Assembly: GCA_023053575.1 (NCBI GenBank)
Contig: JAKZAP010000014.1
Location: 9,734,001 to 9,798,000 of the forward strand
From: Branchinecta lynchi
Lineage: Eukaryota > Arthropoda > Branchiopoda > Anostraca > Branchinectidae
Length of the DNA stretch: 64,000 bases
Direction of reading: 5' to 3'
Below the pieces are notes generated by a model. It was not told where the DNA came from, searched no databases, and saw only the letters and a program-made list of their open reading frames with translations. Below, one piece after another: positions 55,603-64,000 of this stretch (positions within the stretch are counted from its first letter, which is position 1; every line of letters starts with the position of its first letter). Made by a program: the position numbers and the translations under genes.

Positions 55603-56740
55603 ACAAGACCAAAGGTTTCGATGGGATCCCAAAAATTCAATATCTGATCCAGACAACTGGGTCTTGTCTTAGCCAGATCCAGTCATCGCCAGACTCCTTG
55701 AACATTTTTACAATTAAAATTCAACAGATTAAGGCCAAATAGCTCATCACCTGAGAAAACCAAGTTCAGATATGGATTCAGCATTTGTGTTTACCCCTAT
55801 AGGTCATATCTGTTTTGACGGAAACTTCCTTCCACTTCTGCCAATTTCCCGGTTCCGGCCGAACTCCAGAACTACTTGTCCGGCGAAAAAAGAAAGCTTA
55901 AAGACGAAATCAGGGTATCTTCTTTCCCCAGTAATGAACATCTAATCAACTTCAAATAAAACTTTAGCTTATAAAAATTTTTCCGATTCCAGCCGGATTC
56001 CGGTCGAACTATATGTCCGGGTAAAATATGATTGTCATACAGGGACTCAGCAATTCTTCTTACCCCTAAATCGCTTATCTAATCAACTAGAAATAAAACT
56101 TTCACTTCCAACAGTTTTCCGGTTTTGGCCGGATTCCGGGCGAACTACATGTCCGCGTAGAAAACTGTTTTCACTTAAGTGTTCAGCATGTCTTCTTGCC
56201 CTAAATCGAACATCTAATCAACCCCATATAAAACTTTTAATTTTGACAAACTTTCCGGTTTGGGCCGGATTCCAGTCGAAATACTTGTCCGTCGAGAGAA
56301 TAGTTTTCACCATCGTCTTCAGCATGTCTTCCTACCTCTAAATCGAATACCTAATCAACTTCAAATAAAACTTTTACTTTCAACAAACTTTCCGGTTTGG
56401 TCTGGATTCCTGGCGAAATACTTGTCCGTCGAGAAAATAGATTTCACCATCGTGTTCAGCATGTCTTGTTACTCCATATTCGACTATCACATTAGCTGTT
56501 TCAAAATATTTTGTTTGCCCCTTAATTTGAACCCCCTCCTCCACCCCTAAATGTAGAGCTACAAAGCCCATCTACGAATTTGACTGTTCCGACGACCCAA
56601 CGAATCCTCACACCAAGTTACATCAAAATATCTCATTCCCTTCGAGAGTTATCGTGCTTACAGACGGACGGACAGACGGACAGACAGACAACTTTTGCGA
56701 TGTCATAGGTATCCCTCCACTTACGTTTTGGGATCCCAAA
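55603..56740 (+). repeat. Family A repeat, copy 11
   Basis: ACAAGACCAAAGG to GTTTTGGGATCCCAAAAA, six units, (CAGACGGA)n block at 56660-56690. Confidence 0.88.
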
Positions 56741-57604
56741 AATACGCAGAACGCCTTCTGTTCAAGATGACGAAATTTTTCACGTTTAATTAGCAAAGAA
56801 TTATAAGACTTTATTGATTATTTTGTGTATGTCTTCAGAAGTACCACACTGGTTTTGGACTTTTAATTTATTTGTATTTGCAATAAACAGTTGGAGCATT
56901 AGATGGAAATTATTATTTTGATCCTTGTTTATTTTTTTTTATTTGCTCATTGTTTGACGGTGTCTTTTGTAGTTTTGAACATTCATAGTTGACAGAGGGA
57001 TGATTAGCATTGTGTGTGTGGTAGAAATACCATTTTTTGTGACCCGTTTTAATATGTCCAGAACAACTATTCCACATGACGCTCATTTTTTATTTACTTC
57101 CCTTTCCGTTTATGTGCGTCCTGGATAATTGCCAACCAAGACCGATGAAAGTAGGCTATCCATGGACATTTGCGTATTTAATCCTTCCGCCGAGTCGACC
57201 TTTACAATTACTTCGACTAAGAAACCACGCAAGAAAAAATGTACATCCGCTCTCTCGGGCCACATTGAGTGTGTTCACACCACGGGTTTATCCATGCGTG
57301 ACCGCACAAAGATAAAGTAACTTGTGTGGCAAAACTCCAAATTAATCTGAGCATTAATTCGGATATTCTAATTGCTGTGTTAACACTGAGTAGTCAGGTA
57401 TTTAAACAATTCTTGCACACCCAAAATTTAACATGTCAAATAAATCTTTTACAATAAATTGTTCTGAAGTTACCTAAACGTTCTAGTTGTTTAATTTGAA
57501 TTTTTTTGACATTCAAGTTTACTAGCGGAACATACAGCTGTCATTAGTAAGGAAAGGTTAACGCCGGGGTAAGCCAAAATAGAAGAAAGTACAAATCACT
57601 GAAG
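56741..57604. other. No gene seen
   Basis: Short overlapping frames at 57076-57320 show no conserved pattern. Confidence 0.45.
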
Positions 57605-58170
57605 TCTAAAGCATTGTCCTAATAGGTGTAATAAGGTGTATTACCGCGTATAAGACTTATTACAGATTCCTCTTTTCCTCGGAGCGCGCTGTAATAAGGT
57701 GAATAAGGAGAATAGACTAGCGTTCTATTCTGGCTTATGCAGGGCCAATCAGATCGCTTGGTTGGTTCCGCCAGCGGGTCGAGGAGAGGTGCAGCGTCGT
57801 CAGGGTTGCCAAAGAAAGCACAACAGTTCTACTTTGTTGGAAGCTAAAGAAACAACTTTTCTTAACAAAAACACGTTTTTGTTCTATTACGACGTCTTTT
57901 CGTCAATTTGAGGATCAATGCTGTCCATCCATTATTTTAATAGCTTTTTTACAGTATAGTTTGTGTTATATTGTACTCGTGTACTTCAAGTAGTACCAAG
58001 AACCTTTTCGGATATTTTTAGAGCTCGAAAAATTGTATTACCTTGGAAACACCGGAAGCCGCATTGATAAGAAACTCTTGGGTTGTATTTGAACAGGCGT
58101 GTGTATTAAGACGTAAACATCGCGTATAGCGCTATTCACCTTATTACACATATTAGGACAATGCTTAAGA
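57605..58170. mobile_element. Inverted-repeat element of about 566 bp, unclassified
   Basis: TCTAAAGCATTGTCCTAAT..GGTGTAATAAGGTG at the left mirrors CACCTTATTACACATATTAG..GACAATGCTTAAGA at the right, a stem of about 33 bp. The frame at 57699-57911 within it is not recognisable as a transposase. The right outer bases TTAA are TAAA at the left, so a TTAA target (piggyBac-type) is possible but not shown. Confidence 0.78.
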
Positions 58171-58525
58171 TTCTTCACGGAGGCGAAAAAAATGACAACT
58201 TCTCCGCAAACTTATCTTGGTCGAAAACCATCTTGTGTTGGGGATACCGCCGACGGCTTTGCCCTTATTGAAAGCGGGAAATGCAACTGAAGTGGGGAAT
58301 GATTGTCCACTCCCTCAATTTGTGTCCATGTTGTAGAAAATTTCAGGATACACTTAAAGACAAACTGGAGGTAAAAGTCATGAGCAGACTCGCTGGGTTG
58401 CTGAGGGGTTCTGGGTTCTGAGGGGTCTTAATGCCGCAGTATCTTCCGCAAGAGTCACAGGTGTTTATCTTAGGGTCCAAACCATCAAGTTACCAACCTC
58501 AACCACACACAGTAGACCGTCCCCA

Positions 58526-59250
58526 TTTTGGGATCCCAAAACGTAACTGGAGGGATATCTATGACATCGTAAAAGTTGTCTGTCTGTTCGTCCGTCCATC
58601 TGTCTGACCGTCTGTAAGCACGATAGCTCTCTAAGGGAATGAGATATTTTGATGAAACTTAGTGGGAGGATCCTTTTGGTCAAAGGACAGGTCAGGTTCG
58701 AAGATGGGCTGTGTAGCCCTATATTTGAGGGTGGGGGAGGGGTTTCAAATTAAGGAGTGAAAAATATTTTTTGGGGTAAGGAGAATCCGAATATGATAGT
58801 TATTTTCTCACCGGACAAGTAGTTCACCTGGAATCCGGCAGAAATCTGACACAAAATTTGTCGACCAATTTTCGGCTATAGCGTTCCGTCCCCTTTCTTC
58901 ACTCTAGTATAGCTCTGCGCGTGGATGATGACATAATCTATGAATGTTGGAGAGAGCTAGTGTAATCGATGATCGAAGGGGTTGGTATATGTTGTTCAAG
59001 CTTAGTAGGGGTTGATCTATATTGTTCAAGCTTAGTATGATTCATTGGCAAAGTACAGGTCAAGTTCGTAGGTGGGTCCTTTAGTCCTATATTTACAGGA
59101 AGAGGAGGGTTTTGAATTTTCCGTAAAAACATGTATGTTTTATGAGTTAATAAGATACTCATTGAAGGGCTAGGAGGTCCGCTGAATCCATATCTAAACT
59201 TAGTTGGTTCACCGCAAATTAGGCTGAAACTGGAAATTTGATTGGAATTC
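58526..59250 (-). repeat. Family A repeat, copy 12, truncated, with module C
   Basis: TTTTGGGATCCCAAAACG start and inverted (CCGTCCAT) block, then one partial unit. After 58880 module C follows ('tagtatagctctgcgcgtgg', 'gtaggggttga'). Confidence 0.75.
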
Positions 59251-59289
59251 CGAGCGAATTTCGAAGTCCAGCAGAAAAAGAAAATTCAG

Positions 59290-60559
59290 AAACGAATCCA
59301 GTGTTTCTCCTTATCCTTTTAGAGAGCATTTAATCAACTTTAAACTTTGACTTGCAAAAAAAAACCGGCTACAACAGGATTTGTCAGTGATTACTACAAC
59401 AGTGATTGTCATATACAGACTCAGCGTCTGTTCTTACCCCTAAATCTGCCATCTAACCAACTACAGATAAAACTTTTGCTTTTAACACATTTTCCGGTTT
59501 TAGTCGGATTCCAGGCGAACTAGTTGTCCGGCGAGAAAATGGTTTTCACCATTATCTTCAGCATGTCTTCTCACCCTTAAATCGAACATTTTATCAACTT
59601 CAAATGAAACTTTCCATTTTTTTTGCGGGATTCCGGACGAACTACTTGTTCGGCGAAAAATAGTTTTCACCGTCATGTTCAGCATGTCTTCTTACCCCTA
59701 AATCAAACATTTAATCAACTTCAAACGAAACGTTTACTTTCAACCAACTTTCTGTTTTTTTGCCGGATTCCGGACGAGCTACTTGTCTGGCGAGAAAATG
59801 AGTTTCACCATCATGCTCAGCATGTCTTCTTACCCCTAAATCAAACATTTAATCAACTTCAAATGAAACTTTGACTTTTAACAACAAAGGTTTTCACCTT
59901 CGTGTTCGGCATGTCTTCTTACCCCTAAATCAGACATTTAATCAACTTCAAATGAAACTTTTACTTCTAACCAACTTTCCGGCTTTTGCCGGATTCCGGA
60001 CGTTCCGGACATCATCTTCAGCATGTCTTCTTACCCTTAAATCGAACATTTTATCAACTTCAAATGAAACTTTTACTTTTAACCAACTTTCCTGTTTTTC
60101 TGGGATTCCTGACGAACTACTTGTCCGGCGAGAAAATGATTTTTACCATCATGCTCAGCATGTTTTCTTACCCCTAAATCAAACATTTAATCAACTTCAA
60201 ATGAAACTTTTACTTTTAATCAACTTTCCGGTTTTTGCCGGACAAACTACTTGTCCGGCGAGAAAGTGATTTTCACCATCGTGCTGCTCAGCATGTCTTC
60301 TTACCCCATAATCGACTATCACATTAGCTGTTTAAAAATATTTTGTTTATCCCTTAATTTGAACCCCCACCCCCAAATATAGGGCTACAAAGCTCATCTA
60401 CGAAATTTACCTTACCTTTGACCCAAACAATCCTCACACCAAGTTTCAACAAAATATCTCATTCCCTTCGAGAGTTATCGTTCTTACCGACGGACGAACG
60501 GACGATCAACTTTTGCGATGTCATAGGTATACACCTCCAACTTACGTTTTGGGAACCCG
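59290..60559 (+). repeat. Family A repeat, copy 13, expanded internal array
   Basis: The ACAAGACC end is missing. Seven to eight units follow one another, with 'cagcatgtcttcttaccc' at about 59558, 59681, 59819, 59908, 60021, 60158 and 60293. Spacing is mostly near 137 bp, with two short units (about 90 and 112). The copy ends at ACGTTTTGGGAACCC. The overlapping frames 59623-60269 are this array in translation. Confidence 0.87.
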
Positions 60560-60568
60560 AAAAAGCCT

Positions 60569-60680
60569 TGCAGTATTTGCTACTGGGATTAGTCTTATCT
60601 TTATTGAGATAAGATTACCCCTAATTCGGATTAATCTCATCCCAATAGAGATGGGATTAATCCCAGTTGCAAATACTGCA
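60569..60680. mobile_element. Near-perfect 112-bp foldback element
   Basis: TGCAGTATTTGCTACTGGG at the left mirrors CCCAGTTGCAAATACTGCA at the right, and the pairing continues almost to the centre (CCCCTAATTC). The whole element can fold into one long hairpin. It lies ten bases after the family A copy. Confidence 0.82.
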
Positions 60681-60848
60681 TCCTTATTTGGAGAAACTTT
60701 TTACATTGTAAGAAATAGACAAATTTTCAAGAAGAAATGGTGTTTCCGACAGGTATCGTGGGCTGTATGACCCTCACAATAATTCACAAGACAGAATTGC
60801 CAGAAGTGTTCTCGTAAAGTGTTGATGATTTTTTCCAGTAATCACGAT

Positions 60849-62318
60849 CAGGGGTGTCCCGGGGGGAGGGGGGGGGGGTAGCGCCACCCCCACCCCTACG
60901 TTTTGGGCATTCGGTCAAAACAGTCCATTTCATAATTCGGTCATTAATCAGATTCATTTGGTTCTAATTCGTGACCGAATTCGATAATTCACCCAACTCT
61001 TGTTCAGTCCGTATCGATTTCGCCGCATTCGGTCCGTCCTTGGGTAAACTCGGTGATTTAACCTGTTTATTTGGTCTGAATATTTACCGAATTCCTTTCA
61101 GGTCTGTATCATTAGCAGCCCCCCCCCCCCCTACGTTTTGGGCATTCGGTCAAAACAGACATCACGGCGAAGCCGTGAAGTCCTTTTCATAAAATCGTTT
61201 GTCCCTGCATTTAGAAATTGGGCAAGTCCGTCTCAGTTCGGTCAGTCCATTTCATAATTCGGTCATTAATCAGATTCATTTAGTTCTGATTCGTGACCGA
61301 ATTCGATAATTCATCCAACTTTTGTTCAGTCCGCATCCATTTCGCCGCATTCGCTCCGTCCCTGCGTCAATTCGGTGATTTAATCATTTTTGTTTGGTCT
61401 CATCTCTACCGAATTCGGTAATTTGGTCGCTTCGGTCAGTCCATTTTTATAATTAAATTCGGCGAGATTCATTTGGTTCTGATTCCTTACCGAATACGGT
61501 AACTCACCGTTTTTTTCTTTAGTCCGTTTCTATTACTAGACTTGCTGAATTCGGTTTTTTTGGGTGGTTTTAACAAGATTTTTATTCCATTACGAAATTC
61601 GGTTGTAATACCGCTCTCGATCTGTTCCTTATTTTTTTAGTTAGTTCTTCGGTTTACTACGAATTCATTATTTGCTTCAACCCAGTTACAGAGTTTGGTA
61701 ATTTCAGTGGCATTCAGTTAGATCTCGTTCTTTACCATTTGCGGTAGCTTCAGCTGGTTGCTGTTCTTTTTTTTACTTGGGATTGCAGTATTTCAGGAAT
61801 AAGCACGTCTCTTGACGTGAAAACTAGCCTACTTTTGTTTGCTGTAAATTCCGAACAAATGTACTTTGTATTCACTTTACCCTGGATCGCCCCTTTCGTT
61901 GCCAGACAGCTCTGGATGTATAGATAACCTTGGGATTGCAGAAAGGCACTTTTTTCATCAGTGTTTCCACGAAGTTTCGCCTGCGGCGCATTTCGCCGTC
62001 TTCACTAGTTGACAAAGTTTGGCTCTTTTAGTTGTCGCTGTCGCTATGCAGCAACACCGTTTTTTGCGATTATTTCAAGTCCTGTTTGCAAAACTGGAAC
62101 GGTCTTCTAAAGGTAAAAGGCTAGTGACGGCGTATCCATGAAAAAATAAAACATAAGCGGATGCAAAAAGCGTGAAAACGCTCCAATTTTTCTCGTTGTA
62201 GCTTCATGAAGGCATTTTTTTTATTATAAATTCCGTAAAAATCAGGTACCGATTCGGTCAATTTTACCAGGTGCAACCCCCCCCCCCCCCCAATGAAGAA
62301 ATGCTCGGGACGCCCCTG
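60849..62318 (+). mobile_element. hAT-like element group 3, complete copy
   Basis: CAGGGGTGTCCCGGGG at the left mirrors CTCGGGACGCCCCTG at the right. Flanks are ATCACGAT (60841-60848) and GTCAGGAT (62319-62326), six of eight bases equal. The interior repeats the TTCGGTCATTAATCAG and GACCGAATTCG phrases and shares the 'cgcctgcggcgcattt' part with 10453-12334. No transposase frame. Confidence 0.8.
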
Positions 62319-62602
62319 GTCAGGATTAGGATGCTCTTGATGTCTAACTCTACGATCCGATGCAAAATCGCAGAGTACTTAGCGGAAGAGCCGGAAGCGT
62401 CACCACAGCTGTCCCCAACGAACGCCGTTTATTGGTTGACACAGGATTTGAGTCATCGTTCGGGCGACGTTTCTCGTTCTTCCCGAGGTTCACTGGCGTG
62501 TTTTGGACTTGGTCAGATAGAGTATTGATGTTAGAATGTTTTAAAAAAGAAAAGGTACAGTAGTGTTTACAATAATCTTCCTTGACAACTTACTAATGGC
62601 TA

Positions 62603-62800
62603 CACTGTCAGAAGTTTCATAACAGATAACACGAGGATGCGCGGTTTCAACATCATAATGCGTAATAAATAACACTTCAGATGTTATCTGTTGTGTTTGA
62701 AAACGTTATGCATGAAATGTTATGCATAACAAGCTTTGTTAGGAAGAGACAAAGTAGCATCTACTGGCGATATTCCTTATCGTCATGTATCAGTCGTTGG
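62603..62800 (+). mobile_element. CACTGTCAG-family element, left part
   Basis: CACTGTCAGAAGTTTCATAA and then 'cagatgttatctgttgtgttt', 'aacgttatgcat', 'caagctttgttaggaagag' and 'ttccttatcgtcatg' match the inverse of 51959-52281. The matching stops near 62800, so the right part is lost. It is preceded by TA. Confidence 0.72.
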
Positions 62801-62846
62801 TTTTCGGAGGGGATTTCTATATTTCTTCCGTGGGCATTTTGAGCAG

Positions 62847-62932
62847 TGGTCATTCTAAGCCGTGGTCACGTTTTGGGGGAAATGAAGAGAACAAGCTTGC
62901 AGTGTACATTTTTACAGCTGGTTCTGGAGACA
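62847..62932 (+). CDS. Candidate exon 4 of the receptor gene
   Basis: After an acceptor-like 'gtgggcattttgagcag' (AG 62845-62846) the frame needed by exon 3 (phase 2) reads GHSKPWSRFGGNEENKLAV, then YIFTAGSGD, and ends at A|GTAAAA. In receptor guanylate cyclases the segment after GEYVFFNI(D/E)LF often carries a KPW or RPW motif followed by an acidic, Asn/Glu-rich stretch, as here. Against it: the piece after EENKLA does not follow the family well, the donor is weak, the gap to exon 3 is 18.4 kb, and MITE debris borders the site. Confidence 0.38.
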
Positions 62933-63368
62933 GTAAAACAATATTTCATTTGATTTTTCAATATGATTTTTTTTAATCGCAAGATCTGTTGGAGTAAAAA
63001 GAAAGACAAGAATTAAACCAAGTGTACAGTAACTGTTTTGGGATTGACCTCCACAGGTTAATAAAATACTTGGCAAGTCTGAAGCTTTTGCTTTGGTATC
63101 CTTTTTCTGGCGCACGTGATAAACGCCACATCTGAATATTGCAGAAGGGGTGCAAAAAGCAGTGAATAGCCTTCTTAGAGATTTACGATTGTAATGACTA
63201 CTATTAGGAGCTATTTATGTAAGAGAAATACAGTAAGAGATGGTTTGCAAGCACGCTGAATAATGGCGGAATAGGTTTTAGACAAGGAGTATTGGGAGAA
63301 CAAGGCCGGGCTATTTCAGTGGAAACGTAGAAGCAAGAACAATTGCAAAAGTAAAAGGCGCTTTCCTA

Positions 63369-63469
63369 AACTGTCATAAGTTTCATGGGATGTTATATGT
63401 TAAGGTTTTGCAAACGTTATGCATGACGAGCATAGTCAGGAAGAGCAAAGAAAAAACCGTCTGACAGTG
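63369..63469 (+). mobile_element. CACTGTCAG-family element, short internally deleted copy
   Basis: 'aactgtcataagtttcat' and, after about 60 bases of 'gcaaacgttatgcatgacgag'/'gtcaggaagagcaaag' text, 'gtctgacagtg' followed by TA. Confidence 0.68.
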
Positions 63470-63750
63470 TAATTCTCAGATTTTTTTCTATTCTCGGGAT
63501 GAATGATCGAACCTTATATATAGGATGAAATAGAAATTATTAGCCTAAAAGTCCTTATACGGCACAATCGTTTCACACAAAAATAATCAAACCCTCGACC
63601 AAAAGAAAAACCTAAAAAAATTAGTTTATTTTCTAACACTCCATGCATTTTATGGCACTAAACTTCTGTTGTATATTTAGTTGTGCTCTTGAAATGTTTT
63701 TGAAAGAAAAAACCTAGCTAAAAACAAATACTACAAGTTGGCCAGGAATA

Positions 63751-63850
63751 TGTATAACAAGACCGAAGGTTCCGATGAGATCCATAAATTTAATATTTTT
63801 TTACTTTTTGATCTGGATCTTAATCTTGAGAAACGAACATGCAATCACTC
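63751..63850 (+). repeat. Family A repeat, left-end fragment
   Basis: 'aacaagaccgaaggttccgatgagatcc' matches the ACAAGACC end; the rest of the element is missing. Confidence 0.6.
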
Positions 63851-63935
63851 CAGTTCGGCAACAGCCCAACAGGATCCTTGCCAAAATGGCGGAATTATCG
63901 CTGGAGAACATCGCAGCGGATTTTCCGTTCTTAGC

Positions 63936-64000
63936 AATTGTTTAAAGTTTAACCGAAAGGGCTGAGATCGGACAATCTATTTACTCATCACTGATTCGCT
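63936..64000 (+). repeat. Partial match to 2620-2690
   Basis: 'gtttaaccgaaagggctgagatcggacaatctatttactcatca' repeats 'gtttagccgaaaagggctgagataagacagtctatttacccatca' at about 2625-2670. The window ends inside the match. Confidence 0.6.

Noticed and set aside
59623..60269. Long overlapping frames with repeated FLPLNQTFNQLQMKL-like text
   Set aside because: They are the 136-bp family A array read in one phase; the same peptide pattern appears in every family A copy in varying frames and with stops.

Overview
This is animal nuclear DNA, most probably from an invertebrate; I cannot fix the phylum. It has GT-AG introns several to more than ten kilobases long, decayed non-LTR retrotransposons, many short transposons with target-site duplications, and long C/G and T homopolymer runs. 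There are no operons and no intact transposase. Most open frames longer than 60 codons are chance frames inside repeats.

The real gene content is a cluster of plus-strand exons for the extracellular ligand-binding (ANF_receptor) domain of natriuretic-peptide-receptor / receptor guanylate cyclase proteins. Cassette A has exon 1 at 20226-20598 (signal peptide, start of domain) and exon 2 at 32907-33308. Cassette B has exon 1 at 37276-37684 and exon 2 at 38441-38848. A third, partial relative lies at 3122-3333 and matches only the second half of exon 2. All three end at the same residue position with the same phase-1 donor (A|GTAAG). Only one following exon was found (44353-44464), and its acceptor phase fits all three donors. 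A possible fourth exon is at 62847-62932. The kinase-homology and cyclase parts are not in the window. The sequence around the two exon 1 copies is itself duplicated (13840-17580 against 35517-36240), and a decayed piece of exon A1 sits just downstream of it (20684-20810). The cluster therefore grew by local duplication. It may be a set of alternative 5' ligand-binding cassettes feeding one shared downstream part, or tandem genes of which some are broken.

The rest is mostly repeats. Family A (about 1-1.4 kb, ends built around GGGATCCC, internal arrays of a unit near 136 bp) has at least 13 copies, and two of them flank exon 3. Family B (about 1.4-3.7 kb, terminal TATGGCACTTG stem-loop) has four large copies and several fragments; one copy splits a LINE and another hosts a hAT-like element. 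There are three hAT-like non-autonomous groups (two with clear 8-bp target duplications), one PIF/Harbinger-like MITE, several unclassified inverted-repeat elements, and 3' ends of at least three LINE families. Two possible minus-strand exons (8857-8974, 41061-41350) have good splice signals but no recognised product.

Layout: 1-20 kb repeats with the partial exon at 3.1 kb; 20-39 kb cassettes A and B with a LINE and MITEs between exons A1 and A2; 39-48 kb family A copies around exon 3; 48-64 kb repeats, with the candidate exon 4 near the end. All coordinates and family calls were read by eye, without database searches.
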